NCBI GenBank assembly: GCA_004296455.1
Contig: AP018280.1
Coordinates: 4,092,001 to 4,156,000 of the forward strand
DNA length: 64,000 nt
Origin: Calothrix sp. NIES-4101
GTDB lineage: Bacteria > Cyanobacteriota > Cyanobacteriia > Cyanobacteriales > Nostocaceae
Direction of reading: 5' to 3'
In this document: in pieces, positions 46,222 to 55,731 of the stretch
Position numbering within the stretch: the stretch's first letter is position 1
Layout: every line of letters starts with the position of its first letter
Made by a program: the position numbers and the translations under genes
Notes under the pieces: generated by a model
What the model was told of the DNA's origin: nothing
Databases searched by the model: none
The model's input: only the letters and a program-made list of their open reading frames with translations

Positions 46222-47103
46222 TTCCTCCTCGCTTATTTTTCCTAATTAGTTTTACATGGCGATCGTGAACAATATTAATTTCTATCTCCAGATATTTTTA
46301 ATTGAATTCTAGTAAATATCACCCTGTATATTAATTGCCAATATTTAATTCCGGGGCGGAGATAGAAACAATACAAATGCTTAATTTTGAGTGAAATCTG
46401 ATGCACGCACTAACAATCAGCTTGAGTTAACTGATTTCTCTTAACTGAGCAATTTATTCCCAATTTCAATTCAATATTTCCATTGCACTCTGTCAAGTTT
46501 ATCTATTTTCAGTCGTGCTGTTTTTGATTGAATTCTTCTGGCTGAAATCAACTCATCATGAAATTTTCTTATGCAAAATTGCTTGAAAACTATTTCGATG
46601 AAAGTATTGACTTTCAGGAAAGTTTGTAAATGTTTAATTGTTTGTGGCAGAAAATACAGATTAATTCATCTTTTTAAATATTCTGAACATCTTGAATTTG
46701 TTCAAAATAATCATTTATCATCATTTCAAGAGATATAACCCTGGATGAGAAATAATCTAATAAATTATTTACTTACTGCCGAAATTAATGCTATATTAAA
46801 AATCCGAATTAGCTGATTATGACTTGTGAATCATCACCGAGAAGCATCTTGATTAATTTGAGGTGGATATGTAGATTTACCCTCAACCCGAATACAAGAT
46901 ACTATACCCAGCAAGCAATATTCAGATTTTCAACATCAATATATTATTCTCCTCTGCTCTAATTTATGGCTAGATTTATAATAAAGGTAACTTCAAAAAA
47001 AAAAGAATTTATTGATACTATTAGTTGGTAACAAATTGATGATACCAGCAATATAAAAATACCTGATTGGTCTCTTCTAGAAAATTTTTTGCAAGAAATA
47101 TTT
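46222..47103. other. Long intergenic region, 882 bp
   Basis: AT-rich, no supported gene or RNA on either strand. The right end is the target site of the ISL3-type element (AAATATTT at 47096-47103). Confidence 0.5.
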
Positions 47104-47244
47104 GGTTCTTCAGGAAGTTTTATGGAGTAAACAAATTAAATCCTGATTGTAAGATAGTAAAAATATAAAAGCTAAAGCTGTAATTACTGCTAAATAAGGC
47201 TTTAATAAATATAAACTATGTTGTAATAAGCCAAGAGAAATGGA

Positions 47245-48271
47245 TTGAGTGATGACGAAGTAGAGTCAATGCTAAAAAAGCAGGTATCACAGATATTAAA
47301 TATCAACCTAAGTCAGGTGAGAAGAATAGGAATAGATGAAATAGCATTAGTAAAAGGGCAAGGTAATTACTTGGCAGTAATAGTAGATTTAGATACTCGT
47401 AAACCAATTGAGATAGTGTGTTCGAGGAGAATAGAGGATATCCGCGAAGTGCTTATCGGTTGGGGAGTTGAGGTATTAGAAAGAATAGAAGAAGTAAGTA
47501 TTGATCTCTGGAAAGCCTATAAAAACTTAGTAGAAGAACTAATGCCAAATGCCAATATCACAGCAGACAGATTTCATGTGATGAAACAGGTGAATGAAGA
47601 ATTAGATAGTATGCGTAAAGCAGAGAAGAAAGCGGCAATGTCTTTAGAAGACAAATCAGAAAAAGCTCATAAATTAGAAGCTTTAAGTAAAAGTAAATAT
47701 AGCTTGCTTAAAAACCAAGATGACTTAAATGAAAAGCAAAAAGATAAATTAGAATCAGTGTTAAAAGTATCACCAAAGCTTGGAAAAATGCACGAGCTTA
47801 AAGAGAAGTTCCGTGATATATTTCAAACAACTACATCTTGGGGAGATAGCATAACAAAATTATTAGATTGGATGTGTGAATCCGAATCATACTTTCCAAA
47901 AAGTCTAGGTACAATTGTTCGATGGTTTGGTGAAATAGTTGGTTATTTTGACGGTAGAACTACCAGTGGAGTAGTGGAAGGCATTAACCTTGGTGGTGCA
48001 GAAAACTTTTCTGAGTCTCATGACGGACTGCGTAGATGGTCAAAATAGCGCCTGAAAGCTATTATCCTCGTTCCATTTTTTGAGAAACGCTAAAATATCC
48101 GTCTCGTCGAAAATCCTTTAATTTATAAGGATTCCAGGACTTTTCTGCACCACTAAGGGCATTAACAACAAGCTTAAATTGATTAAAAGACTTGGATATG
48201 GCTTTCGTAACTTTAGTAATTTTAGATTACGTAGCCTATTAAATTGGCATTTTAATGTTAATGCTCCATAA
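47245..48271 (+). pseudogene. ISL3-family transposase, 5'-deleted and interrupted
   Basis: Reads from 47245 (MSDDEVESMLKKQVSQILNI) through the first catalytic Asp (RRIGIDEIALVKGQGNYLAV) and the ISL3 hallmark ITADRFHVMKQVNEELDSMR, up to TTSGVVEGIN at 47988. The frame then enters the 169-bp insert and stops at 48048. After the second target repeat the true C-terminus resumes (NKLKLIKRLGYGFRNFSNFR, stop 48271). The N-terminal zinc-finger part of a normal ISL3 transposase (~130 residues) is missing, so the gene is non-functional. Confidence 0.9.
47989..48157. mobile_element. MITE, 169 bp, nested in ISL3 transposase
   Basis: Ends CTTGGTGGTGCAGAAAACTT (left) and, reverse-complemented, CTTAGTGGTGCAGAAAAGTC (right). 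A 9-bp direct repeat GGCATTAAC flanks it at 47980-47988 and 48158-48166. Unrelated in sequence to the ISL3-type MITE at 31758. No coding capacity. Confidence 0.9.
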
Positions 48272-48607
48272 AATAGACCGAAGAACCAAATATTTTAGAA
48301 AAACCTTAAAATACTCTCTTATCCCCAAAGATATCATTATTCAAGCAATTTTCAGAATTTGCAGCAGTTAGAAAATATAGTGATAAAAATTCTTAAATAA
48401 AACTTTCCTGCTAAGCCAACTCAAACATAAATTAAATCATCTAAAACTTAATTCAGTACGATATCTGAGTATAATTACTCGGTTATATCATAGACTTCCA
48501 AGTAATTAAACATGCAATTTTTGTATGCTGTGTGAGGCATAAGCCTGAAAACGCCCTCATATACAGTAATAGAGTTGAGTCATTTATTTTTTGGAGTTCC
48601 CTAACTC

Positions 48608-48651
48608 AATTAAAAAAACCGGCATCCGATAGAATTATCGAAACCGGTTTC
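48608..48651 (-). terminator. Bidirectional-looking terminator after the CBS-CP12 gene
   Basis: Long stem: AAACCGG and CCGGTTT outside, CGATA/TATCG inside. On the minus strand it is followed by TTTTTTAATTG, so it fits as the terminator of the CBS-CP12 gene 163 bp upstream. Confidence 0.8.
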
Positions 48652-48813
48652 CTTGTGAAAGCACTTTTATTTCTGTTAGTTTCACCATTAGTTAGAAGCC
48701 CCTATATATTACAGGAGTTCTAAATTTTTATCTGGCTTAGAGAGTTAAACCAAGAATAAAAAGACTAGTCAGATAAAAAATGATGAAATTAACACTAATT
48801 AGTATAGGTAGTG

Positions 48814-49434
48814 CTATACAGTGTGCTCGACAGCTTGTTGATTATTAGTATTATTTCCAGCTTGGTTTGCAAATGTTTCTCTTGCAGTTTTTTCTGGTTT
48901 TGGAGCACCATAGTAACCTGCTTCAGCTTCCAGTTCATCTACTAAATCCCATGCTTCGATTGTTCTCTTAGAATCCTCACCATAATTTGCAGAAATAGAT
49001 CGAGCATCAGAGATTGCTTTGTGAAGTTCTTTTTGTAAGAAGAGCAATTTTGGTTTTTCAACAAAATTACCTTTGTTGAGAATATCAGTTACAGAAATAA
49101 TACCTAAAAGCTCTTTTTCAATCACAGGTGCACGACGAATACCTGTATTAGCAAATAGACGTGCTACATATTCCAAATCCAGATCAGGATTAACAACAAC
49201 ACAGGGTTTAGTCATGATATCAAAAACATGCATCCGTTTGGGGTCTTTACCATAGGCTGCAACTTTATATGTGATATCAGTTTCAGTCACAATTCCATAA
49301 GCATCACCATTGTGACGAGGCTCAACAATCAAAGCACGTAAACCTTTGAGTCGCATGAGTTTAACAGCTTCCTCAACAGTTGCAGCACCACGGATAGTTG
49401 CTACTTCTTGAGTCATGATATGTTTAGCTCGCAT
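48814..49434 (-). CDS. CBS-CP12 fusion protein
   Basis: 206 residues. Two CBS motifs occupy residues ~1-60 (MRAKHIMTQEVATIRGAATV, GIVTETDITYKV) and ~70-125 (VFDIMTKPCVVVNPDLDLEY, LLGIISVTDILNKGN). The remaining part (~130-190) matches the core of CP12: LQKELHKAISDARSISANYG and AWDLVDELEAEAGYYGA. CP12 normally clamps GAPDH and PRK in the Calvin cycle; CBS pairs bind adenine nucleotides, so the fusion likely senses energy status. The C-terminal cysteine pair of classic CP12 is missing. It lies just downstream of the nif cluster, on the same strand but after a terminator. Confidence 0.85.
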   Translation of the reverse strand: MRAKHIMTQEVATIRGAATVEEAVKLMRLKGLRALIVEPRHNGDAYGIVTETDITYKVAAYGKDPKRMHVFDIMTKPCVVVNPDLDLEYVARLFANTGIRRAPVIEKELLGIISVTDILNKGNFVEKPKLLFLQKELHKAISDARSISANYGEDSKRTIEAWDLVDELEAEAGYYGAPKPEKTARETFANQAGNNTNNQQAVEHTV

Positions 49435-50648
49435 AATCTTTGCTCCTTGAATTTAAGGCGTGTCCAAAAATAAATGAAATTCAATTCAACTAAAGGGCTG
49501 CTATTTTTACTAAACTTACAATTGTGCTAACTAGCGTATTGAGTTATCCAATCACCCTAAAGTGTTGAATTGTTCAACTTAACGCTGTTGAAAATAGTGG
49601 CAGAATCTGACTAAATTTTGGAATTTTGGATGTGATATTTGTGGAAACTTACATTAGGAATGCAGAAGCTCTTTTTTTGTTAGGCGATAAGCCCTTACTG
49701 ATTTTTTCTTGCAGAAGTAGAGTTTCTTTGTGTAAGTCTCTAAGTCTATTTAGACGATTGATAAATCTGATATTTTCAGGATTGATTTACGCATTTATAC
49801 TTGAATATTCCCAAAATACTTGATATTGTATTTCCCGACAATTCAGATTTAGATGTCTTGTTCAGTTTGCCATTATTTTGGTTTTGTGTTTAGTGAGATG
49901 AGCAACTTTTTAGCTCACCTTTATCCTATCACTAATCTTTTTTTGAATCATAAACAAAACCTAAACATCTGGCGTAGTTAATACATTTTTCTTATCAGTA
50001 ATTTTGTAATAATTAGTTATAAAATTCGTCAAAAATATACTTTAAAAAACTTTTAAAATGTCAAAAATTTTATACTTTGATCTAAAATATAAATATCAAA
50101 AATAGTAAACAAGCTTATTTTAATCTTGGTGATATGAATTATTAAATAGATATTTCGGAAAAAGATTGAAAACCTATAATTGTACACAGAAAAAATAACT
50201 AATTAATGTGAGTTATATAGAACCTAAAATCAAGCTCCTACTTACTAGGTTCAAGGTCATATTTTATTCATAGTAGCTTGTTTCGCTGGAGGAATATTCA
50301 TCTCAAGTCTGGCTAATCAGTTATTATTAATTTGTCATTACCTCCCCCTATCTCCTAATCTTCGCGTCGGTTTTATCGTAATTATTTAGACAACCTGATA
50401 TCACGTCAAATTAAAACCTCTTTTCGCAATAAAAAAGTCATAGCTATAATCTAGCCATGACTTGAAGATGAGCCAACATTCAAACTCAGTCAATATCCCC
50501 AAATACAATACGAACAGAATAATGAATTTTGCGTCACACCTTCAGAATCAGAGTATGTGTAGAGTGCTGACCGAACAAAGGTATTAGTTGAATTACTTAT
50601 TCTGCTTAATCAAGCATGATTTGGAATGACTACAAATAAATTGCTGAT
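49435..50648. other. Long intergenic region, 1.2 kb, between fdxH and CBS-CP12 gene
   Basis: No supported gene. The region holds the nif-cluster terminator (50429-50463) and should contain the CBS-CP12 promoter. A 65-codon frame (49626-49823, plus) is unconvincing. A degenerate word string (TCTCCTAATCTTCGCGTCGG at ~50350) resembles one at ~59810. Confidence 0.5.
50429..50463 (-). terminator. Rho-independent terminator of the nif-hes-fdxH operon
   Basis: The minus strand reads AAGTCATGGCTAGATTATAG, then CTATGACTT and TTTTTATTG. It has an 11-bp interrupted stem followed by a U-run, about 190 bp after fdxH. Confidence 0.85.
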
Positions 50649-50948
50649 TTATACCAAATAAGGTTCTTGGTGAGTTTTGATTGTGCAATTGGAGCGAGGG
50701 TAAGTAACACAAAGTAAAGCGAAACCCTTAGACATTTGCTCGTCATCCAAGAAATTTTGATCAGACTGATCGATTTCACCTTCAACTACTTTGCCAACGC
50801 AGCTAGAACAAGAACCAGCATGACAAGAAAAAGGTAGTTCAATACCAGCTTCTTCAGCACCATCGAGAATGGTAGTTTCTTCGTCAATTTCAATTACGGT
50901 GTCAAGCTCTTCTTTTTTGTTGATTAATCTAACTTGATAAGTAGCCAT
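50649..50948 (-). CDS. fdxH: Heterocyst-type [2Fe-2S] ferredoxin
   Basis: 99 residues from the ATG at 50948 ([20 protein letters not shown]); the frame extends upstream but only this start fits the family. The four cluster cysteines are in [19 protein letters not shown] and [12 protein letters not shown], the plant-type ferredoxin pattern CX4CX2CX~29C. FdxH donates electrons to nitrogenase reductase in heterocysts. It is the last gene of the minus-strand cluster, 198 bp after hesB, and is followed by a strong terminator. Confidence 0.95.
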   Translation of the reverse strand: MATYQVRLINKKEELDTVIEIDEETTILDGAEEAGIELPFSCHAGSCSSCVGKVVEGEIDQSDQNFLDDEQMSKGFALLCVTYPRSNCTIKTHQEPYLV

Positions 50949-51146
50949 TCTTTCGTTCTCCTCAAAAAAAGTAGGATTTGACAGTTTTGTAATGCTCCTA
51001 AGCCTTTTAGACAGGCTACCAGGGGTATACAAAGTGAGTTGAAATAAGTTGTGACTTAATTTCACTCAAGGAGCAAAAATAAATTTATCAGGCTCTTTAG
51101 CCTGCAATGCCAAAAGGACGACTGATGCTGTTGGATATAGAATCGG

Positions 51147-51518
51147 TTATTGGCAGGGTGTCCCTTTTGGAGTACAGTCCCCAGCACTGAAGGACTTGCC
51201 GCAACTGCAAGTATTTGTAGCATTTGGGTTAGTGAACTTAAAGCCACTTTCCATCACACCTTCAACAAAATCAATTACCATACCTTCTAATAAAGAAGCG
51301 CTTTTGGCATCGACATAAATCAACACCTGACCTTGTTCAATGACGACATCATCAGGCTTAGGTGAAGAGGTGATTTCCATGCCATATTCGTAGCCATTGC
51401 AACCACCATCTTTAGCCGAGACACGAATACCTTTTGTCGGCTTCTGGGAATCAGGTGCAGAACCAAGCAGAAATGAACGGAGGCGAAGCTCTGCTTTTTC
51501 TGTTAATGTAATAGCCAT
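51147..51518 (-). CDS. hesB: HesB/IscA-type iron-sulphur carrier
   Basis: 123 residues from ATG 51518 (MAITLTEKAELRLRSFLLG); a TTG one codon upstream is an alternative. The A-type carrier cysteines are visible: KDGGCNGYEYGMEI and NTCSCGKSFSAGDC (CxC near the end). It carries or assembles Fe-S clusters for nitrogenase. It lies in the order hesA, small membrane gene, hesB, fdxH, as in other heterocystous cyanobacteria, and the gap to hesA includes an AT-rich repeat block. Confidence 0.93.
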   Translation of the reverse strand: MAITLTEKAELRLRSFLLGSAPDSQKPTKGIRVSAKDGGCNGYEYGMEITSSPKPDDVVIEQGQVLIYVDAKSASLLEGMVIDFVEGVMESGFKFTNPNATNTCSCGKSFSAGDCTPKGTPCQ

Positions 51519-51526
51519 CAATTCTC

Positions 51527-51660
51527 CTATTAGTTGGTGGTTATTTAGTTATTAGTTATTGGTAATTGGATATCTGGTTATTAGTTATTAATTATTAGTT
51601 ATACTAGTTGTCGAAGAGACTAATACTTAACAACCAACTAACTATTAACGATTAATTATC
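51527..51660. repeat. AT-rich TTATTAGTTATT repeat block
   Basis: Degenerate repeats of TTAGTTATTA with an imperfect inverted repeat (TAGTTGGTGGTT near 51530, AACAACCAACTA near 51625) between hesB and the small membrane-protein gene. May fold in the mRNA. Confidence 0.55.
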
Positions 51661-51672
51661 CTCAATAAACCA

Positions 51673-51876
51673 TTAACATTTAACTTTTTTGTTAGTGGTG
51701 ATGATGAAAGCGATCGCAAGTAGTGTTTCCACTGGAAAAGGAGAGTAAAAAAAACTTAAACCCACCCAAAACATCGCCATTAAACTAGCTACTAGCTGCA
51801 CAAGTTCAACATTAAACTTACACGCTACAAAAACACAAGCGATCGCAAGTGTTAGGGTAATAAATGAGGAAATCAT
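51673..51876 (-). CDS. Small membrane protein between hesA and hesB, 67 aa
   Basis: Two or three hydrophobic segments cover most of the protein (FITLTLAIACVFVACKFNVE, LVQLVASLMAMFWVGLSFFY, ETLLAIAFIITTN). It starts 6 bp after the hesA stop, same strand, so co-transcription is near certain. The family is not recognised. The nif location suggests a heterocyst role, for example membrane-linked, but this is inference. Confidence 0.6.
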   Translation of the reverse strand: MISSFITLTLAIACVFVACKFNVELVQLVASLMAMFWVGLSFFYSPFPVETLLAIAFIITTNKKVKC

Positions 51877-51882
51877 CTATAC

Positions 51883-52680
51883 CTACTTACAATTGCTGGT
51901 AGTTTCCATTGAATTGGAACCAGAATAGCGCCATGGTGCATTATTACCACAGACCGGACATTCGCGATCGCGATAGGAACGACGCTTGGCAAATTCCATT
52001 CGGTGCAAGTCAATTGTCAACAGCTGCGACAGTAAAGGCTGACTAAAGCCAGTAATCAACTTCACCGCTTCCAGTGCAGTCAAACAAGCTAGTGTTCCCG
52101 AAACAGCACCAAGAACAGAGAAAGCACGTCTATCCCAAACTGGTTTTTCGGGAAATAGACAAGATAGACAAGGAGTAACACCAGGAATTATCGTAGTCAG
52201 ATATGCTTCCATGCCATCCATTGCCGCTTCCACCATCGGTTTACGCCATCTGACGCAAGCATCGTTGAGCAAATCGCGTTCCGTGAAATTGTGGGCACAA
52301 TCCAACGCCATATCAGCCGATTGCACTAATGAATCCACATTCTCTGGGGTGATGTAATCAAAGACAGTTTCGATTTCCACATCAGGATTGATAGCCTGTA
52401 GTGTTTCTTTAGCTTTGAATACCCTTGGTTTACCGACCCAATCATCCGTCATTAAAATCTGACGATTCATATCATCAAGTCGCAAGTCACCACCCCGAAC
52501 GAGAATCAGTCGCCCAACGCCTGCAACCGCCAGGTAAAGCGCCGCCGTACCACCCAATCCTCCCACGCCTGTAACCAGCACTGTTGCTGACTTTAAGCGC
52601 TTTTGTGCCAATTCGCCAAAGTTAGGGAGCATCATTTGGCGGCGGTAACGTTCTAACTCGGTAGGCGTTAGGTCAATCAC
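51883..52680 (-). CDS. hesA: HesA, E1-like (ThiF/MoeB) protein
   Basis: 265 residues with the adenylating-enzyme nucleotide loop VLVTGVGGLGGTAALYLAVA, DLRLDDMNRQILMTDDWVGK and the zinc cysteines CLSCLFP and ECPVCGNNAPW. HesA is found beside nif genes in heterocystous cyanobacteria and supports nitrogenase cofactor metabolism, possibly molybdenum or sulphur supply. It begins 10 bp after nifW. Typical family length and intact motifs. Confidence 0.92.
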   Translation of the reverse strand: MIDLTPTELERYRRQMMLPNFGELAQKRLKSATVLVTGVGGLGGTAALYLAVAGVGRLILVRGGDLRLDDMNRQILMTDDWVGKPRVFKAKETLQAINPDVEIETVFDYITPENVDSLVQSADMALDCAHNFTERDLLNDACVRWRKPMVEAAMDGMEAYLTTIIPGVTPCLSCLFPEKPVWDRRAFSVLGAVSGTLACLTALEAVKLITGFSQPLLSQLLTIDLHRMEFAKRRSYRDRECPVCGNNAPWRYSGSNSMETTSNCK

Positions 52681-52690
52681 TTTGTACCTC

Positions 52691-53008
52691 CTAATCAGAA
52701 GTGATTTCTGTCAGCGTGACTACATTTTTAGGCTTCTGATTAAACACTTTGAACAGCTTTTGTTCTTGAGGTGTTGAGTCCAGAAAAACCTGATAGGCTT
52801 TTTCCAAAGCTGCACGATATAGACTAACTTTGTCAGCAAAACTTAAGCTGGGATTTTGCTCGTCTATTTCTTTAATATTTAAAGAAAACTTCTTCAAAAT
52901 ATGTAGACGATTAACATTTACGACTTTTGCATCATAAGGAAGCTCAAAAAATTTAAAATACTCTTCAGCTTCAACTATTTGTTTAAATGTGTCAAAATCT
53001 GCACTCAT
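52691..53008 (-). CDS. nifW: Nitrogenase-stabilising protein NifW
   Basis: 105 residues, the normal NifW size. The family pattern is visible: FKQIVEAEEYFKFFELPYDA, VVNVNRLHILKKFSLNIKEI, YRAALEKAYQVFLDSTPQEQ. NifW protects the MoFe protein from oxygen damage or assists its maturation. It overlaps the preceding small gene by four bases (ATGA), so translation is coupled. Confidence 0.92.
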   Translation of the reverse strand: MSADFDTFKQIVEAEEYFKFFELPYDAKVVNVNRLHILKKFSLNIKEIDEQNPSLSFADKVSLYRAALEKAYQVFLDSTPQEQKLFKVFNQKPKNVVTLTEITSD

Positions 53009-53235
53009 TTTCCCTGCTCCATTCTTTTTAATTCTTGCTTCATCTCATCCAGCTTGCGGAAAATCTCGTAAGTCTCCGCAGCAACCTCCATCAATGTCTG
53101 GTAATCTGTTGGTAAACCTTCTGCAAGGTCATGTAAATCCATTTTCATTTGACCAGCTTTACTATTGAGGCGCTTAATTCGCATTTTTAAATCATTAATC
53201 GAATCCTCAATAGCAGCCTCATTAGTTTGAGTCAT
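53005..53235 (-). CDS. Rop-like / CCE_0567-type small nif protein, 76 aa
   Basis: A short helical-hairpin protein (SINDLKMRIKRLNSKAGQMK, MEVAAETYEIFRKLDEMKQE) of the kind found next to nifX and nifW in diazotrophic cyanobacteria; relatives bind metal in an antiparallel coiled coil. It starts at the stop of the DUF269 gene (one-base overlap) and overlaps nifW by four bases. Exact function is unknown. Confidence 0.8.
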   Translation of the reverse strand: MTQTNEAAIEDSINDLKMRIKRLNSKAGQMKMDLHDLAEGLPTDYQTLMEVAAETYEIFRKLDEMKQELKRMEQGK

Positions 53236-53711
53236 TACAACTTACCTACTTCTGGGAATCGCTTCGTTAAATCTACAGCTTGTGCGACTAATTTCTCTCC
53301 TTCTTCTGCGACTTTTTCTAATGATTCAAAACCATAGCGATGGGCATCACGTATAGTTTTGCGAATCAATAGAAGATGACCAGCAAAGACTAAAATCCAG
53401 CCAAAACCTTCATGATTTAAATCAACAACAACCTGAGATAACAAACCTGTTTCTTTCTCAATACAAGCAGCTGCCGCCCGATAGAAGGCATTAATTCGGC
53501 TGATTGTCATGGGATCGACATCACCATCAACGGGGATTTCCCGTTTCTTTTGCTTGCTGACAATATAAGGTTTGAGTAGCAACTCATCCGTCCAACTACG
53601 ATAAACACCATAGATATCTTGAGCGCGGATTTGTTGGGTTATTGCCTTCAAAAAAGCCGATTTTTCAACATCAAAAGTAGAACTCGGCTTAACACTATTT
53701 GTATCGCTCAT
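53235..53711 (-). CDS. NifX-associated protein (DUF269)
   Basis: 158 residues, matching the DUF269 family always found with nifX (FLKAITQQIRAQDIYGVYRS, KKREIPVDGDVDPMTISRIN, EKETGLLSQVVVDLNHEGFG, HRYGFESLEKVAEEGEKLV). It is thought to help in FeMo-cofactor assembly, though the activity is unproven. Overlaps nifX by four bases at 53708-53711. Confidence 0.92.
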   Translation of the reverse strand: MSDTNSVKPSSTFDVEKSAFLKAITQQIRAQDIYGVYRSWTDELLLKPYIVSKQKKREIPVDGDVDPMTISRINAFYRAAAACIEKETGLLSQVVVDLNHEGFGWILVFAGHLLLIRKTIRDAHRYGFESLEKVAEEGEKLVAQAVDLTKRFPEVGKL

Positions 53712-54121
53712 ACAGTTGCTTCCTCCTCTAAATCATCTTCAAAGTTGCTTGATTTTGGTTGTAAAGCCTTACGTAACCAAGGAGGTGGATTACCTTTGAG
53801 AGTCTGAACTAATTTATTTAAAATATCAGCAATTTTGTCCTCATCTGATTTAGCTTTTACAGGAGTGACACCTTTTTTGATTAATTTTGCTGCGGCAGTT
53901 CCACCAATTGCGGAAACATAAACGATTGTGCAATCATTTAGGGCTTCAAGTTTGGGAGTAACTTTATCTTCATTGCCATCTTGTTTTAAGTCGCCCTCAA
54001 AAGTGAGAGTTTCAATAAATTCATATCCATTATCGGATATTTCATAAACGTCAATTTCTCTTGCCCAGCCAAAATGAGCATTAATATGTACTCTATCACT
54101 AGTTGTAAAAGCAATCTTCAT
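53708..54121 (-). CDS. nifX: FeMo-cofactor carrier NifX
   Basis: 137 residues. The domain (KIAFTTSDRVHINAHFGWAR, YEISDNGYEFIETLTF, DCTIVYVSAIGGTAAAKLIK) is the dinitrogenase iron-molybdenum cofactor-binding fold. NifX binds NifB-co and FeMo-co intermediates and passes them to NifEN. It lies 174 bp after nifN and is followed by the overlapping DUF269 gene. Confidence 0.94.
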   Translation of the reverse strand: MKIAFTTSDRVHINAHFGWAREIDVYEISDNGYEFIETLTFEGDLKQDGNEDKVTPKLEALNDCTIVYVSAIGGTAAAKLIKKGVTPVKAKSDEDKIADILNKLVQTLKGNPPPWLRKALQPKSSNFEDDLEEEATV

Positions 54122-54295
54122 TAGCTTCCTCGAATTAAATAAGTGCTGAGTCGAAGTGAAAATTTAGGTGTTGAGATTGAGGAGTTATTTGTTGTCAACG
54201 CTATTCTAGATTGAGAATAATAGACCATTATTTAGATATGTTTTTACTGAGAAAAATATATATCTAATTAATCACTATTAACTTCTGACTATTTA

Positions 54296-55615
54296 TTAGA
54301 TTTCATACTTCAAATCTCTAGCTTTCATCTCTTCTGTTTCTAACAAGATATTGCCAATATCAAACAAAATATCCATTGTGCCTTTATACCCAACCTTAGT
54401 GAATTGACCATTACCTAAACGGTCAATAATTGGGATACCTTGACGATAAAGTGGAATTCCTAAACGTTTAGCAATATTAGCAGCATGGGAGTTACCAATT
54501 AATAAATCGGAACCCTTAGCTAACTCCTCAAAATCCTCATAGTCGCCAATCACAACCTTGTCAATTGGTAGTTGCTCTAAAAGTGGCGATCTCGTTGTCG
54601 TCACAGCCGCTTGAATTTCTGCCCCCATTGACTGTAAAAACAGAACGGTTGACCACAACAAATCTGGCTCTAAGGCTAAAGATATACGTTTACGCCCAAA
54701 ATAAAAGTGCGTGTCTAACATCGCATCTTGTAATTGTTTGCGTTGATGGCGAAATTTTTGGGGAACACTTACGCCACTGACATCAGAAAGTGCCTGCAAA
54801 AACTCATCTACAGGTTGCAAACCTGTCAATTCTGTAAATACTTCAAAGGGGATTTCAAAGCGCTGTTCCAAAATTTCCGCAGCCCCTCGGACACTTTCAC
54901 CCAAAGCAATTGTAAAAGCCGAACTCCCGACTTGCTTTAGTTGTTCTAAAGTTGTGCCACCAACTGTAATTGGACTCCATGAATCATCCAAATGACCATC
55001 CATTGAAGCCGATAAGTCGGGAACAACAATAGGTGTTAATCCAAATTCACTAACAATATCTTTTACCTGCTGGATATCACCGGGAGTAAATGCCGAACCG
55101 GCTAAGATATTCACCTGTTGGGGAATAGTTCTACCTGCTTCAGGTACATCCCTAACAATACCCTCAACTGCGGCTGCAAATCCGTCTTGCAATGCACCTT
55201 TAAAATCCGGTGAAGACACCAAGATTATTGGTAAACTATCTAATTCTGGATGAAGTTTGCGGAAATCCTTGAGAATTCCCTGCATATCATCACCTCGCGT
55301 TTCCGTCAGTCCAGTCGTACATAAACCAATTATTTCTGGTTTTGACTTCTCCATCAACGTTAAAATCGCTTGGGTAATATTATCTTCACCACCGAGAATA
55401 GTTGTCACCTCCGTCATTGCCGTCGTTGCCAAAGGTATTGCCTCACGGAAATGTTTGACTAAAATTACCTTTGCAAAAGCAGTACAACCCTGCGAACCAT
55501 GTAAAAGTGGAACCATTCCCTTCAGTCCTAAAAAAGCCATCGCTGCACCCAACGTCTGGCTTTGTTTAAGAGGATTAACTACAACAGGTTTATTTGGACT
55601 TGAAACTATCGCCAT
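54296..55615 (-). CDS. nifN: FeMo-cofactor scaffold subunit NifN
   Basis: 439 residues, the normal family length. Recognised by QTLGAAMAFLGLKGMVPLLH, GSQGCTAFAKVILVKHFREA, LCTTGLTETRGDDMQGILKD and LIGNSHAANIAKRLGIPLYR. With NifE it forms the alpha2beta2 scaffold on which the iron-molybdenum cofactor is finished. It follows nifE after 116 bp, in an interval containing small palindromes. No frameshift or missing region. Confidence 0.95.
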   Translation of the reverse strand: MAIVSSPNKPVVVNPLKQSQTLGAAMAFLGLKGMVPLLHGSQGCTAFAKVILVKHFREAIPLATTAMTEVTTILGGEDNITQAILTLMEKSKPEIIGLCTTGLTETRGDDMQGILKDFRKLHPELDSLPIILVSSPDFKGALQDGFAAAVEGIVRDVPEAGRTIPQQVNILAGSAFTPGDIQQVKDIVSEFGLTPIVVPDLSASMDGHLDDSWSPITVGGTTLEQLKQVGSSAFTIALGESVRGAAEILEQRFEIPFEVFTELTGLQPVDEFLQALSDVSGVSVPQKFRHQRKQLQDAMLDTHFYFGRKRISLALEPDLLWSTVLFLQSMGAEIQAAVTTTRSPLLEQLPIDKVVIGDYEDFEELAKGSDLLIGNSHAANIAKRLGIPLYRQGIPIIDRLGNGQFTKVGYKGTMDILFDIGNILLETEEMKARDLKYEI

Positions 55616-55731
55616 TTATTTACCTCCCGGAATGCGATCGCGACGCGGTACAATTCCAGTAAAGGAATATCGTACCTTCACTAAACATGCCCCTATACAG
55701 ATTTCGACTTCCCAGATAAAGTCTGGAAAAA

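Larger units (their letters stand above)
47104..48287 (+). mobile_element. ISL3-family element, internally decayed
   Basis: The ends read GGTTCTTCAGGAAGTTTTAT from 47104 and, on the reverse strand, GGTTCTTCGGTCTATTTTAT ending 48287. An 8-bp target duplication AAATATTT lies at 47096-47103 and 48288-48295. The transposase gene lacks its N-terminal part and contains a 169-bp second element. It is probably non-autonomous now. Confidence 0.9.

Noticed and set aside
48532-48723. 63-codon plus-strand frame after the ISL3 element
   Set aside because: It runs straight through the strong terminator hairpin and has no ribosome site.
49626-49823. 65-codon plus-strand frame in the fdxH/CBS-CP12 gap
   Set aside because: Biased composition, no ribosome site and no recognisable pattern.
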